Source of the DNA: JAMHWF01 sp964371405
GTDB lineage: Bacteria > Pseudomonadota > Gammaproteobacteria > Burkholderiales > Burkholderiaceae_C
DNA length: 64,000 nt
Direction: 5' to 3'
NCBI GenBank assembly: GCA_964371405.1
Contig: CAYJLV010000013.1
Span: 1 to 64,000, forward strand
Of the stretch, positions 45,477 through 53,484 are shown piece by piece (the first letter of the stretch is position 1; each line of letters begins with the position of its first letter). A program made the translations under genes and the position numbers. The notes under the pieces were generated by a model. The model did no database searches. It was not told where the DNA came from and worked only from the letters and a program-made list of their open reading frames with translations.

Positions 45477-45501
45477 CTTCATCTACTTCTCGCGCACCCC
45501 G

Positions 45502-47217
45502 ATGAACGACAAAGTCATACCGATCGCCGTGCGCGCAACGGCAACCCGGCAGCGCAAGCGCGAGGCACCCAAGGGGCGCCGCGTCGACGCGGCGGCGCTG
45601 GCCGAGGTGCGGCGCCTGCTCGGCGACGCATCGCGCGCGAGCGACCAGCTGATCGAGCACCTGCACAAGATCCAGGACGCGCACGGCCACCTGTCGGCCG
45701 CGCACCTCGCGGCACTGGCGCAGGAGATGCGGCTGCCGCAAACGGCGGTCTACGAGGTCGCGACCTTCTATCACCACTTCGACGTCGTCAAGGAAGGCGA
45801 GGCGCCGCCCGCTGCGCTGACGGTGCGCGTCTGCGACGGCCTGGCCTGCGAGATGGCCGGCGCGCGCGAGTTGCTCGCCAAGCTGCCCGCCCTGCTCGGC
45901 CGCGAGGTGCGCGTGATCGCGGCGCCCTGCATCGGGCGCTGCGAGCAGGCGCCGGCCGTCGCCGTCGGCCAGCGCGCGGTGGCGCGCGCGAGCTGCGAGC
46001 AGGTCGCCCGGACCGTGAAGACCGGCGCCGTGACGCCCGCCGCCGAGCAGCCGATCGACTACGCCGCCTATCGTGCACAGGGCGGCTACGCGCTCTACAA
46101 GGCGTGCATAGCCGGTACGCGCGACGTCGAATCGATCCTCGCGACGATGGAAGACTCGGGCCTGCGCGGCCTCGGCGGCGCCGGTTTCCCGGCCGGGCGC
46201 AAGTGGCGCATCGTGCGCGCCGAAGCCGCACCGCGCCTGATGGCCGTCAACATCGACGAGGGCGAGCCCGGCACTTTCAAGGACCGCGTCTACCTCGAAC
46301 GCGACCCGCACCGCTTCGTCGAAGGCATGCTGGTCGCCGCGTGGGCGGTCGGCATCGAAAAGATCTATGTCTACCTGCGCGACGAGTACCACGGCTGCCG
46401 CGCGATGCTCCAAGCCGAACTGGCGAAGCTGCGCGCCGACCCGCCCGTCGCGACGCTGCCCGAGATCGAGTTGCGGCGGGGCGCCGGCGCCTACATCTGC
46501 GGCTAAGAGTCGGCCATTATCGAGTCGATCGAAGGCAAGCGCGGCCAGCCGCGCCTGCGCCCGCCCTACGTCGCGCAGGTCGGCCTGTTCGGCCGGCCGA
46601 CGCTCGAGCACAACTTCGAGACGCTGTACTGGGTGCGCGAGATCGTCGAGCGAGGCGCAGCCTGGTTTGCCGGCCATGGCCGCAACGGCCGCAAGGGGCT
46701 GCGCTCGTTCTCGGTGTCGGGCCGCGTGAAGAACCCGGGCGTCAAGCTCGCGCCGGCCGGCATCACGATCCAGCAGTTGATCGATGAATACTGCGGCGGC
46801 ATGCAGGACGGCCATGCGTTCTACGCCTACCTGCCGGGCGGCGCGTCGGGCGGCATCCTGCCGGCGTCGATGAACGACATCCCGCTCGACTTCGATACGC
46901 TGCAGCCCCACGGCTGCTTCATCGGCTCGGCCGCCGTGATGGTGCTGTCGGACCACGACGGCGCCGTCGGCGCGGCGCGCAACCTGATGCGCTTCTTCCG
47001 CCACGAGTCGTGCGGCCAGTGCACGCCGTGCCGCAACGGCACGGCCAAGGCCTCGGCGATCATCGAGCAGCCCGAGTGGAATCTCGACGCCCTCGCCGAC
47101 CTGTCGGCCGTGATGCGCGATGCTTCGATCTGCGGCCTGGGCCAGGCCGCGCCCAACCCCGTCGACTGCGTCGTCAGGTATTTCCCGCACGAGCTCGCCG
47201 CCAAGGACCGACGATGA
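45502..47217 (+). pseudogene. fdsB: fused NuoE/NuoF-type diaphorase subunit of NAD-dependent formate dehydrogenase, interrupted by in-frame TAA
   Basis: A 572-codon frame joining an FdsG/NuoE-like domain (residues 25-170; [2Fe-2S] cysteines in CDGLACEMAG and APCIGRCEQAP) to an FdsB/NuoF-like domain (NAD motif GLRGLGGAGFPAGRKW, FMN motif NIDEGEPGTFKDR, [4Fe-4S] motif ESCGQCTPCRNGT). Codon 335 (46504-46506) is TAA where the family has GAA in the FMN-binding ICGEES motif; after it the frame continues intact (ESAIIESIEGKRGQPR) to a TGA that overlaps the fdhA ATG. One base change would restore it. It is either a recent nonsense mutation, which would leave a 334-residue product without the FMN/iron-sulfur module end, or a sequencing error. 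Confidence 0.88.
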
Positions 47218-50051
47218 ACGCGATCACCCGCAACGAAGCGGCCGGCCTCGACGCGCCGACGGTGGGCTTCACGCTCGACGGCCGCGAGGTGCAGGCCGAG
47301 GCCGGCGAGTCGCTGATCGAAGTCGCTGACCGCCTCGGGATCGAGATCCCGCGCCTTTGCTACAAGCCCGGTTTCGAGGCCGTCGGCAACTGCCGCGCCT
47401 GCGTCGTCGAGATCGCGGGCGAGCGCACGCTGGCGCCGTCGTGCTGCCGCTCGCCGACGCCCGGCATGAAGGTGACGACGAACAGCGAGCGCGCCGTGCG
47501 CTCGCAAAAGCTCGTGCTCGAGCTGCTGCTGTCCGACATGCCCGAGCGCGACTACACGCGCCACAACGAAGTCGACGAGTGGGCCGCGAAGCTCGGCGTC
47601 GGCAAGCCGCGCTTCGCGCCGCGCGAGCAGCCCGCCCCCGACCTCTCGCACCCGGCGATGGCCGTCAACCTCGACGCCTGCATCCAGTGCACGCGCTGCC
47701 TGCGCGCCTGCCGCGACGAGCAGGTCAACGATGTGATCGGCCTGGCGTTCCGCGGCGAGCACGCGAAGATCGTCTTCGACATGGACGACCCGATGGGCGC
47801 CTCGACCTGCGTCGCCTGCGGCGAGTGCGTGCAGGCCTGCCCGACCGGAGCGCTGATGCCGGCGCGCGACGTCGCGCTCGCCGTGCCCGACAGGCAGGTC
47901 GCGTCGGTGTGCCCTTATTGCGGCGTCGGCTGCCAGCTCACCTACAACGTCAAGGACAACAAGATCCTCTGGGTCGACGGCCGCGACGGCCCGGCCAACC
48001 GCGGGCGGCTCTGCGTCAAGGGTCGCTACGGCTTCGACTACGCGCACCACCCGCAGCGCCTGACGAAACCGCTGATCCGCCGCGAGGACGCCCCGAAGTC
48101 GGGCGAATTCACGATGGACCCGACGCAGGTGATGCAGGTGTTCCGCGAGGCGACGTGGGAAGAAGCGCTGGACTTCGCCGGCGGCCGGCTGCGCGAGATC
48201 CGCGACGCGCACGGTCCGAAGGCGCTCGCGGGCTTCGGCTCGGCCAAGGGCAGCAACGAAGAGGCCTACCTGTTCCAGAAGCTGGTGCGCACCGGCTTTC
48301 GCAGCAACAACGTCGACCACTGCACGCGGCTGTGCCATGCGTCGTCGGTCGTCGCGCTGCTCGAAGGCATCGGCTCGGGTGCGGTGTCCAACCCGGTGAT
48401 GGACGTGACGAAGGCCGAGGTCGTGATCCTGATCGGCGCCAACCCGACGGTGAACCACCCCGTCGCGGCGACCTGGATCAAGAACGCCGCCAAGGCCGGC
48501 ATGAAGCTCGTCGTCTGCGACCCGCGCCGCTCCGACCTGGCGCGCGTCGCGCACCGCTTCCTGCAGTTCAAGCCCGACACCGACGTCGCCATGCTCAACG
48601 CGATGATGCACGTCATCGTCACCGAGGGCCTGGTCGACGAGCAGTTCATCGCCGGCCGCACCATCGGCTACGACGATCTGCGCAGGAATATCGAGGGTTA
48701 TTCGCCCGAGGCGATGGCGCCGATCTGCGGCATCGACGCCGAGACGCTGCGATACGTGGCGCGGCTGTACGCGAAGTCCAGGGGCTCGATGATCCTGTGG
48801 GGCATGGGCGTGAGCCAGCACGTGCACGGCACCGACAACGCACGCTGCCTGATCGCGCTGGCGCTGATGACGGGCCAGATCGGCCGCCCCGGCACCGGGC
48901 TGCACCCGCTGCGCGGCCAGAACAACGTGCAGGGCGCGTCCGACGCGGGCCTGATCCCGATGATGTTCCCCGACTACCAGCACGTCACGCACGCCGATGC
49001 GCGCGAGCGCTTCGAGCAGGCCTGGGGCGTGGCGCCGGGATCGCTCGACGCCACGCCGGGGCTCACCGTCGTCGAAGTGATGCACGCGATCAAGCACGGC
49101 GACGTGCGCGGCATGTACGTGATGGGCGAGAACCCGGCGATGTCGGACCCCGACGCCAACCACGCGCGCGACGCCCTCGCCTCGCTCGAGCACCTCGTCG
49201 TGCAGGACATCTTCCTGACCGAGACGGCCTACCTCGCCGACGTGATCCTGCCCGCGAGCGCCTTCCCCGAGAAGACGGGCAGCTTCACCAACACCGACCG
49301 GCTGGTGCAGATGGGTCGCCAGGCGATCGACCCGCCGGGCGATGCGCGCCAGGACCTGTGGATCCTGCAGGAGATCGCGCGCCGCGTCGGCCTGCCGTGG
49401 GACTACGGCCACGTCTCGGACGTGTTCGACGAGATGCGCCGCACGATGCCCAGCATCGCCGGCATCACCTGGGAGCGCCTGGAGCGCGAACACGCCGTCA
49501 CCTACCCGTGCCGCCACGAAGGCGACCCGGGGCAGCCGGTCGTGTTCACCGACGAATTCCCGCGTGAAGGCGGGCGGGCGCGCTTCGTGCCGGCCGACAT
49601 CATCCCGGCTGCCGAGCGGCCCGACGCCGACTACCCGATGGTGCTGATCACCGGCCGCCAGCTCGAGCACTGGCACACCGGCAGCATGACGCGCCGCGCC
49701 TCGATGCTCGACGCGCTCGAGCCCGATCCGGTGGCGCTGATGCACCCGCTGGACATCGAAGCGCTCGGCGTGCGCCCGGGCGGCGTCGTCACGATCGAGT
49801 CGCGCCGCGGCAAGGTCTCGCTCTATGCGCGCGCCGAAGAAGGCACGCCGCGCGGCGCCGTGTTCGTGCCGTTCTGCTACTACGAGGCGGCGATCAACCG
49901 GCTGACCCACGCAGCACTCGACCCCTACGCCAAGATCCCCGAGTTCAAGTACTGCGCGATCCGCGTCACGCCGGGCGGAGCGACGCCGGTGCAGGGAAGC
50001 TATGGCGGCGGACAGGCGTTCGAGCTTGCGCACGCGTTGCCGACGGCTTGA
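47214..50051 (+). CDS. fdhA: formate dehydrogenase catalytic (molybdopterin) subunit
   Basis: A 945-residue cytosolic molybdoenzyme oxidising formate to CO2. N-terminal NuoG-like [2Fe-2S] domain (CYKPGFEAVGNCRACVVEI), two ferredoxin clusters (CIQCTRCLRACRDEQ, CVACGECVQACPTGA), then the Mo-bisPGD domain with its own [4Fe-4S] motif CPYCGVGCQLTY and the Mo ligand cysteine in NNVDHCTRLCHASS, so it is a Cys- not Sec-enzyme. The C-terminal dinucleotide-binding domain has ITGRQLEHWHTGSMTRR. The start overlaps the fdsGB frame by ATGA. FdsC/FdsD chaperone genes are not seen downstream. It removes the formate produced by Frc. Confidence 0.94.
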   Translation: MNAITRNEAAGLDAPTVGFTLDGREVQAEAGESLIEVADRLGIEIPRLCYKPGFEAVGNCRACVVEIAGERTLAPSCCRSPTPGMKVTTNSERAVRSQKLVLELLLSDMPERDYTRHNEVDEWAAKLGVGKPRFAPREQPAPDLSHPAMAVNLDACIQCTRCLRACRDEQVNDVIGLAFRGEHAKIVFDMDDPMGASTCVACGECVQACPTGALMPARDVALAVPDRQVASVCPYCGVGCQLTYNVKDNKILWVDGRDGPANRGRLCVKGRYGFDYAHHPQRLTKPLIRREDAPKSGEFTMDPTQVMQVFREATWEEALDFAGGRLREIRDAHGPKALAGFGSAKGSNEEAYLFQKLVRTGFRSNNVDHCTRLCHASSVVALLEGIGSGAVSNPVMDVTKAEVVILIGANPTVNHPVAATWIKNAAKAGMKLVVCDPRRSDLARVAHRFLQFKPDTDVAMLNAMMHVIVTEGLVDEQFIAGRTIGYDDLRRNIEGYSPEAMAPICGIDAETLRYVARLYAKSRGSMILWGMGVSQHVHGTDNARCLIALALMTGQIGRPGTGLHPLRGQNNVQGASDAGLIPMMFPDYQHVTHADARERFEQAWGVAPGSLDATPGLTVVEVMHAIKHGDVRGMYVMGENPAMSDPDANHARDALASLEHLVVQDIFLTETAYLADVILPASAFPEKTGSFTNTDRLVQMGRQAIDPPGDARQDLWILQEIARRVGLPWDYGHVSDVFDEMRRTMPSIAGITWERLEREHAVTYPCRHEGDPGQPVVFTDEFPREGGRARFVPADIIPAAERPDADYPMVLITGRQLEHWHTGSMTRRASMLDALEPDPVALMHPLDIEALGVRPGGVVTIESRRGKVSLYARAEEGTPRGAVFVPFCYYEAAINRLTHAALDPYAKIPEFKYCAIRVTPGGATPVQGSYGGGQAFELAHALPTA

Positions 50052-50080
50052 TCTCCGAGCGCGTTCAAGGATCGGCGCGG

Positions 50081-50182
50081 GCCGAGGACGCCGGGTACCC
50101 TGCTCCGCTCATGTCCCCCGGACCGCGCTGCGCGCGGTCCTCCTCCTTTACTTCGCTGCGCAGGGCACCCGGCGTCCTCGGC
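50081..50182 (-). repeat. structured intergenic repeat, copy 2
   Basis: Read on the minus strand. Outer arms 50081-50103 and 50160-50182 pair at 22 of 23 positions, the inner 9-bp hairpin (50120-50128 with 50132-50140, three-base loop) is perfect, and the unpaired strands read GCAGCGAAGTAAAGGAGGA and GGGGGACATGAGCGGA. It begins 30 bases after the fdhA stop. The 331 bases between fdhA and the PanE-family gene contain only copies 2 and 3 and short spacers. Confidence 0.88.
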
Positions 50183-50249
50183 TGTTGTGGCGCCGGCGCG
50201 GTTTGACAAGGCATGCACGCCGTGGCGTGTCGATGAGCAGCGCGGCGCA

Positions 50250-50355
50250 GGATCAGGCCGGCGGGGCGTACTGCGGAGTGAGGTAAAGGAGGAGGGCCGG
50301 CCGCAGGCCGGCCCGGGGGACACGAACGCAGCAGTACGCCCCGCCGGCCTGATCC
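50250..50355 (+). repeat. structured intergenic repeat, copy 3
   Basis: Outer arms 50250-50274 and 50331-50355 form a perfect 25-bp inverted repeat; the inner hairpin pairs 50294-50302 with 50306-50314 around a GCA loop. The left strand is GGAGTGAGGTAAAGGAGGA and the right strand GGGGGACACGAACGCA, slightly diverged from copies 1 and 2. It faces the opposite way to copy 2, 67 bases from it. Confidence 0.88.
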
Positions 50356-50382
50356 GGGGCACGCACAGGGACGTTTCGAGTC

Positions 50383-51393
50383 CTACGCCAGCGCCGTCAT
50401 CCGCACCTGCCCGCGCTCCTCGCTCATCGTCCTCGACAGCAGCTTGACCAGCGCATAGACGGTGTCGACGTGCGGCGTCGGCGTGTCGGTCAGGCGGCCG
50501 AGTTCGACGACGGAGCCGACCAGCGCGTCGATCTCGGGCGCGCGGCCGGCCTCGATGTCCTGCAGCATCGAGGTCTTGTGCTTGCCGACCTTCTCGGCGC
50601 CGGCGATGCGCTTTTCCAGCGGCACGCGGAACTCGATGCCGAGCTTGTTGGCGACGGCCTGCGCCTCGCGCATCATGTCGGCGGCCAGCTCGCGCGTCAG
50701 CGGGTACTGGCAGATGTCAACCAGCGTCGCGTGCGCCAGGCTGCTGATCGGGTTGAACGTCAGGTTGCCCCACAGCTTGAGCCACATCTCGGCGCGGATG
50801 TCGGCGAGCACCGGCGACTTGAAGCCGGCGTGCGTGAAGCACGCCGACACGCGCTGCACGCGCTCGCTGGTCGAGCCGTCGAGCTCGCCGATCGGGAAGC
50901 GGTCGCCTTCGATGTGGCGCACGACGCCCGGCGCGACCAGCTCCGACGCCGGGTAGACGACGCAGCCGATGACGCGGTCGACGGGAATGCCGGCGAGCAG
51001 CGCACCCTCGGGGTCGACGCTGCGCACCACGCTGCCCGCGAGCGCGCCGCCGTGCTGGTGGAAGTACCAGAACGGGATGCCGTTCTGCATCGTGACGATC
51101 ACGGTCTCGGGGCCGATCAGCGCCGGCAGCGAGCCGACGACGGCGTCGACCTGGTGCGCCTTCATCGCCAGGATGACGACGTCCTGCACGCCGGCCTCGG
51201 CATAGTCGTTGGTGGCGCGCACGTCGCGCGCCGCCAGCTCGGTGCCGTCGGCCATGATCAGGCGCACGCCGTTGCGGCGGATGGCATCGAGGTTGGCGCC
51301 GCGCACGAGGAACGTGACGTCCTCGCCGGCGAGCGCGAGCTTGGCGCCGACGAAGCCGCCGATGGCGCCGGCCCCGATGACTGCGATCTTCAT
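50383..51393 (-). CDS. PanE/ApbA-family ketopantoate reductase-like protein
   Basis: A 336-residue NADPH-dependent reductase: MKIAVIGAGAIGGFVGAKLA Rossmann loop, AMKAHQVDAVV, MQNGIPFWYF, and the C-terminal catalytic region KLWGNLTFNPISSLAHATL with Lys-Asn/Ser, ending ERGQVRMTALA. The family includes 2-dehydropantoate 2-reductase, but the gene lies beside oxalate and formate genes and is followed (transcriptionally preceded) by an FAH-family hydrolase, not by pan genes. From memory, the PanE2 homologue of Methylobacterium extorquens reduces oxalyl-CoA to glyoxylate, so an oxalyl-CoA reductase role is plausible. The ATG lies at 51391-51393. Confidence 0.86.
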   Translation of the reverse strand: MKIAVIGAGAIGGFVGAKLALAGEDVTFLVRGANLDAIRRNGVRLIMADGTELAARDVRATNDYAEAGVQDVVILAMKAHQVDAVVGSLPALIGPETVIVTMQNGIPFWYFHQHGGALAGSVVRSVDPEGALLAGIPVDRVIGCVVYPASELVAPGVVRHIEGDRFPIGELDGSTSERVQRVSACFTHAGFKSPVLADIRAEMWLKLWGNLTFNPISSLAHATLVDICQYPLTRELAADMMREAQAVANKLGIEFRVPLEKRIAGAEKVGKHKTSMLQDIEAGRAPEIDALVGSVVELGRLTDTPTPHVDTVYALVKLLSRTMSEERGQVRMTALA

Positions 51394-51435
51394 GCTGCGA
51401 ACTCCCTGTACTTCAAGAACCACGAGGAAAGCAAA

Positions 51436-52200
51436 TCAGTCGACCCGGTTGACGAGCTTGCCGATGCCGGCGATCTCGACCTCGACCGTGCTGCCGGGCT
51501 TCATCGAGCCGACGCCGATCGAGGTGCCGATGAGCACCACGTCGCCCGGCTCGAGCGTCATGTCGTGCGACAGCCGGCTGACGAGTCGCGGCACCGAGAA
51601 GCGCATGTCGGCCGCCGGATAGTCCTGGCGCGTCTGGCCGTCGAGCGTGGTGCGCACCACCAGCGTCGCCGGATCCAGCCCCGTCGCGACGGCGGGGCCG
51701 ATCGGGCAGAACGTGTCGTAGCCCTTGGCGCGCGTCCACTGCGCGAACGAGGCGTCGCGGTTGAGCACGTCGGCGGCCGTCACGTCGTTGGCGCAGGTGT
51801 AGCCGAAGATGCAGCGCGCGGCCTCGGCCTCGTCCGCCTCCTTGCAGCGGCGGCCGATCACGATGCCGAGCTCGCCTTCGAACACGATCTTCTCGACCGA
51901 GGCCGGCTTGCGGATCGTCTCGCCCGGGTTCAGGTAGGCATTGGGCGACTTGAGGAAGTACAGGGGCTCTGGCGGCGCGGCGAGTCCGAGCTTGTCGCCG
52001 AGCGCCTTGAAGTTGTTCCACAACGCGATCACCTTGCCCGGCTGCACCGGCATCAGCAGGCGCACCTCGGCGAGAGCCAGCGTGCGGCCGGTCGGCACGG
52101 CCTCGGCATACATGTCGCCGCGGTGCTCGTGCACCGTCTCGCCGTCGAGCGTGCCGAAGCCGGTACTGCCGGCGTGTTCGTAGCGGATCCAGCGTGCCAT
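51436..52200 (-). CDS. fumarylacetoacetate hydrolase family protein
   Basis: A 254-residue FAH-fold protein: N-terminal ARWIRYEHAGSTGFGTLDG, then YFLKSPNAYLNPGETIRKP, metal-binding glutamates in VFEGELGIVIGRRCKEADE, the aspartate in YTCANDVTAADV and GDVVLIGTSIGVGSMKPGS. Members hydrolyse or decarboxylate 2-oxo acids (5-oxopent-3-ene-tricarboxylate decarboxylase, acylpyruvase, oxaloacetate decarboxylase). Transcribed just ahead of the PanE-like gene and divergent from a LysR regulator. The start MARWIRYE is preferred because the upstream extension contains no conserved sequence. Confidence 0.87.
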   Translation of the reverse strand: MARWIRYEHAGSTGFGTLDGETVHEHRGDMYAEAVPTGRTLALAEVRLLMPVQPGKVIALWNNFKALGDKLGLAAPPEPLYFLKSPNAYLNPGETIRKPASVEKIVFEGELGIVIGRRCKEADEAEAARCIFGYTCANDVTAADVLNRDASFAQWTRAKGYDTFCPIGPAVATGLDPATLVVRTTLDGQTRQDYPAADMRFSVPRLVSRLSHDMTLEPGDVVLIGTSIGVGSMKPGSTVEVEIAGIGKLVNRVD

Positions 52201-52333
52201 GGTGTGGTCGTGCAATGAGTCGGGCGGATTGACGAGACGATAAGTGCGGGCAGAATTAAATGACAGTGAAAGGTTTTGATTCAACCCATACAGCTTCATT
52301 TATGTTTCCGGAACACGAAATGATCACCCCGCG
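52201..52333. promoter_or_regulatory. divergent AT-rich promoter region of the FAH-panE genes and the CbbR-like gene
   Basis: 133 bases, markedly AT-rich in the middle (TTAAATGACAG, TTTTGATTCAA). A palindrome TTCCGGAA sits in TGTTTCCGGAACAC about 20 bases before the LysR ATG; it is a possible operator. No firm promoter hexamers were assigned. Confidence 0.45.
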
Positions 52334-53302
52334 ATGAGAAACGCGACCTTGCGCCAGCTCAAGGTTTTCGAGACCGTGGCCCGCCTCTCGAGCTACTCGC
52401 GCGCCGCCGAGGAACTGCATCTGACGCAACCCGCGGTGTCGACGCAGGTCAAGACGCTGCAGCAGCACGTCGGCCTGCCGCTGTTCGAGCAGCTCGGCAA
52501 GAAGATCTACCTGACGCCGGCGGGCGCCGAGCTGCTGCACCACAGCCGGCTGATCATCCAGCAGTTCCGCGACGCCGACGAGGCGATGACGCAGTTCAAG
52601 GGCATCCCCGGCGGCAAGCTCAACGTCGCCGTGATCAGCGCCGGCGACTACTTCTTTCCACGCCTGCTCGTCGAGTTCGCGCGCCGCCATCGCGGCGTGA
52701 CGCTCAACCTCTCGGTGCACAACCGCAAGGAGCTGCTCGCGCAGCTGCACGACAACCTGACCGACCTCGCGATCATGGTGCGCCCGCCCGTCGACGCGAC
52801 GACGGTGGCCGAGGTGTTCGCGCCGCACCCCTACGTGATCGTCGCAGCGCCGGGGCACCCGCTGGTCGGCCAGCGCGCGATCGCGCTCAAGGTGCTGATG
52901 CGCGAGCCCTTCGTCGTGCGCGAGAAGGGCTCCGACACGCTGGCGTCGATGGAAGAGAGCTTCGGCGCGCAGTTCCGCCACCTCAAGGCGGCGATGGAGA
53001 TCAAGAGCACCGAGACGATCAAGCAGGCCGTGATGGCGGGCATGGGCATCAGCTTCCTGTCGGCGCACACCGTCAGCACCGAGCTGCGCGCCGGCACGCT
53101 GGCCGTGCTCGACGTACAGGGCTTCCCGTCGATGCTGCACTGGTACGTCGTGCACCGTCGCAACAAGCGCCTGCCGCCGGTGGCGCAGGCGTTCAAGGAG
53201 TTCCTGCTCGCCGAGGGCGCAGCGCTGATCCAGCAGCTCGTGCCCTACCCGGTCTCGGAGCGGCGGCGCCGGCCGCGCGGCGGCACTATTCCTCCCGGAT
53301 GA
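52334..53302 (+). CDS. LysR-family regulator, CbbR-like
   Basis: A 322-residue LysR regulator. The HTH (RNATLRQLKVFETVARLSSY, HLTQPAVSTQVKTLQQHV, PLFEQLGKKIYLTPAG) is strikingly similar to CbbR, the Calvin-cycle regulator, and the effector domain has GGKLNVAVISAGDYFFPRLL and GMGISFLSAHTVSTELRAG, also CbbR-like. No rbcL/cbb genes are in the window. Formate oxidation supplies CO2 and NADH in formatotrophs, so a link to carbon metabolism is conceivable, but it more directly faces the FAH-panE pair. A strong bidirectional hairpin follows its stop. Confidence 0.88.
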   Translation: MRNATLRQLKVFETVARLSSYSRAAEELHLTQPAVSTQVKTLQQHVGLPLFEQLGKKIYLTPAGAELLHHSRLIIQQFRDADEAMTQFKGIPGGKLNVAVISAGDYFFPRLLVEFARRHRGVTLNLSVHNRKELLAQLHDNLTDLAIMVRPPVDATTVAEVFAPHPYVIVAAPGHPLVGQRAIALKVLMREPFVVREKGSDTLASMEESFGAQFRHLKAAMEIKSTETIKQAVMAGMGISFLSAHTVSTELRAGTLAVLDVQGFPSMLHWYVVHRRNKRLPPVAQAFKEFLLAEGAALIQQLVPYPVSERRRRPRGGTIPPG

Positions 53303-53323
53303 CGCGTGCGCATGCGCCTTGGC

Positions 53324-53354
53324 AGCAAAGGGCCGCGCGGCGCGGCCCTTTGCT
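53324..53354. terminator. bidirectional hairpin terminator
   Basis: Perfect 14-bp stem (53324-53337 with 53341-53354, AGCAAAGGGCCGCG) with a 3-base loop, 22 bases after the LysR stop, between convergent genes. The stem ends in AAA/TTT on its outer part, giving some terminator character on either strand. Confidence 0.8.
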
Positions 53355-53403
53355 GAACCGATGGTGGCGTGCCGGATGCGGGCATGTTGCCGCCAGTGCC
53401 TCG

Positions 53404-53439
53404 CGGCAGGCACGGCTCCGCGCGGGGCTGTGCCTGCCG
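53404..53439. repeat. long hairpin downstream of the gamma-glutamyltransferase gene
   Basis: A 16-pair stem (53404-53419 with 53424-53439, two G-T wobbles) with a 4-base loop, in the 182-base convergent gap. It is distinct in sequence from the structured repeats above. It may be the terminator of the minus-strand gene. Confidence 0.6.
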
Positions 53440-53484
53440 CGACGCACGCTTCGATGCGCGGCGCGGGGCCTTTCCCCGCTCGCC

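Noticed and set aside
41952..45482. Very long open frame (over 1,100 codons) on the minus strand opposite oxc, frc and the acyl-CoA synthetase
   Set aside because: The plus-strand genes are unambiguous enzymes; the antisense frame is His/Arg/Asp-rich with no domain, a by-product of high third-position GC.
46504..46506. Programmed recoding (readthrough, Sec or Pyl) at the fdsGB stop
   Set aside because: TAA is neither the Sec nor the Pyl codon, is followed by G, a strong termination context, and replaces a plain Glu codon; nonsense mutation or sequencing error is simpler.
46827..50033. Long minus-strand open frame opposite fdhA
   Set aside because: Same GC-skew artefact; its composition is low-complexity and fdhA is clearly the real gene.
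52334..53302. True CbbR controlling Calvin-cycle genes
   Set aside because: No rbcLS or cbb gene lies nearby; similarity of the HTH alone does not justify the name.
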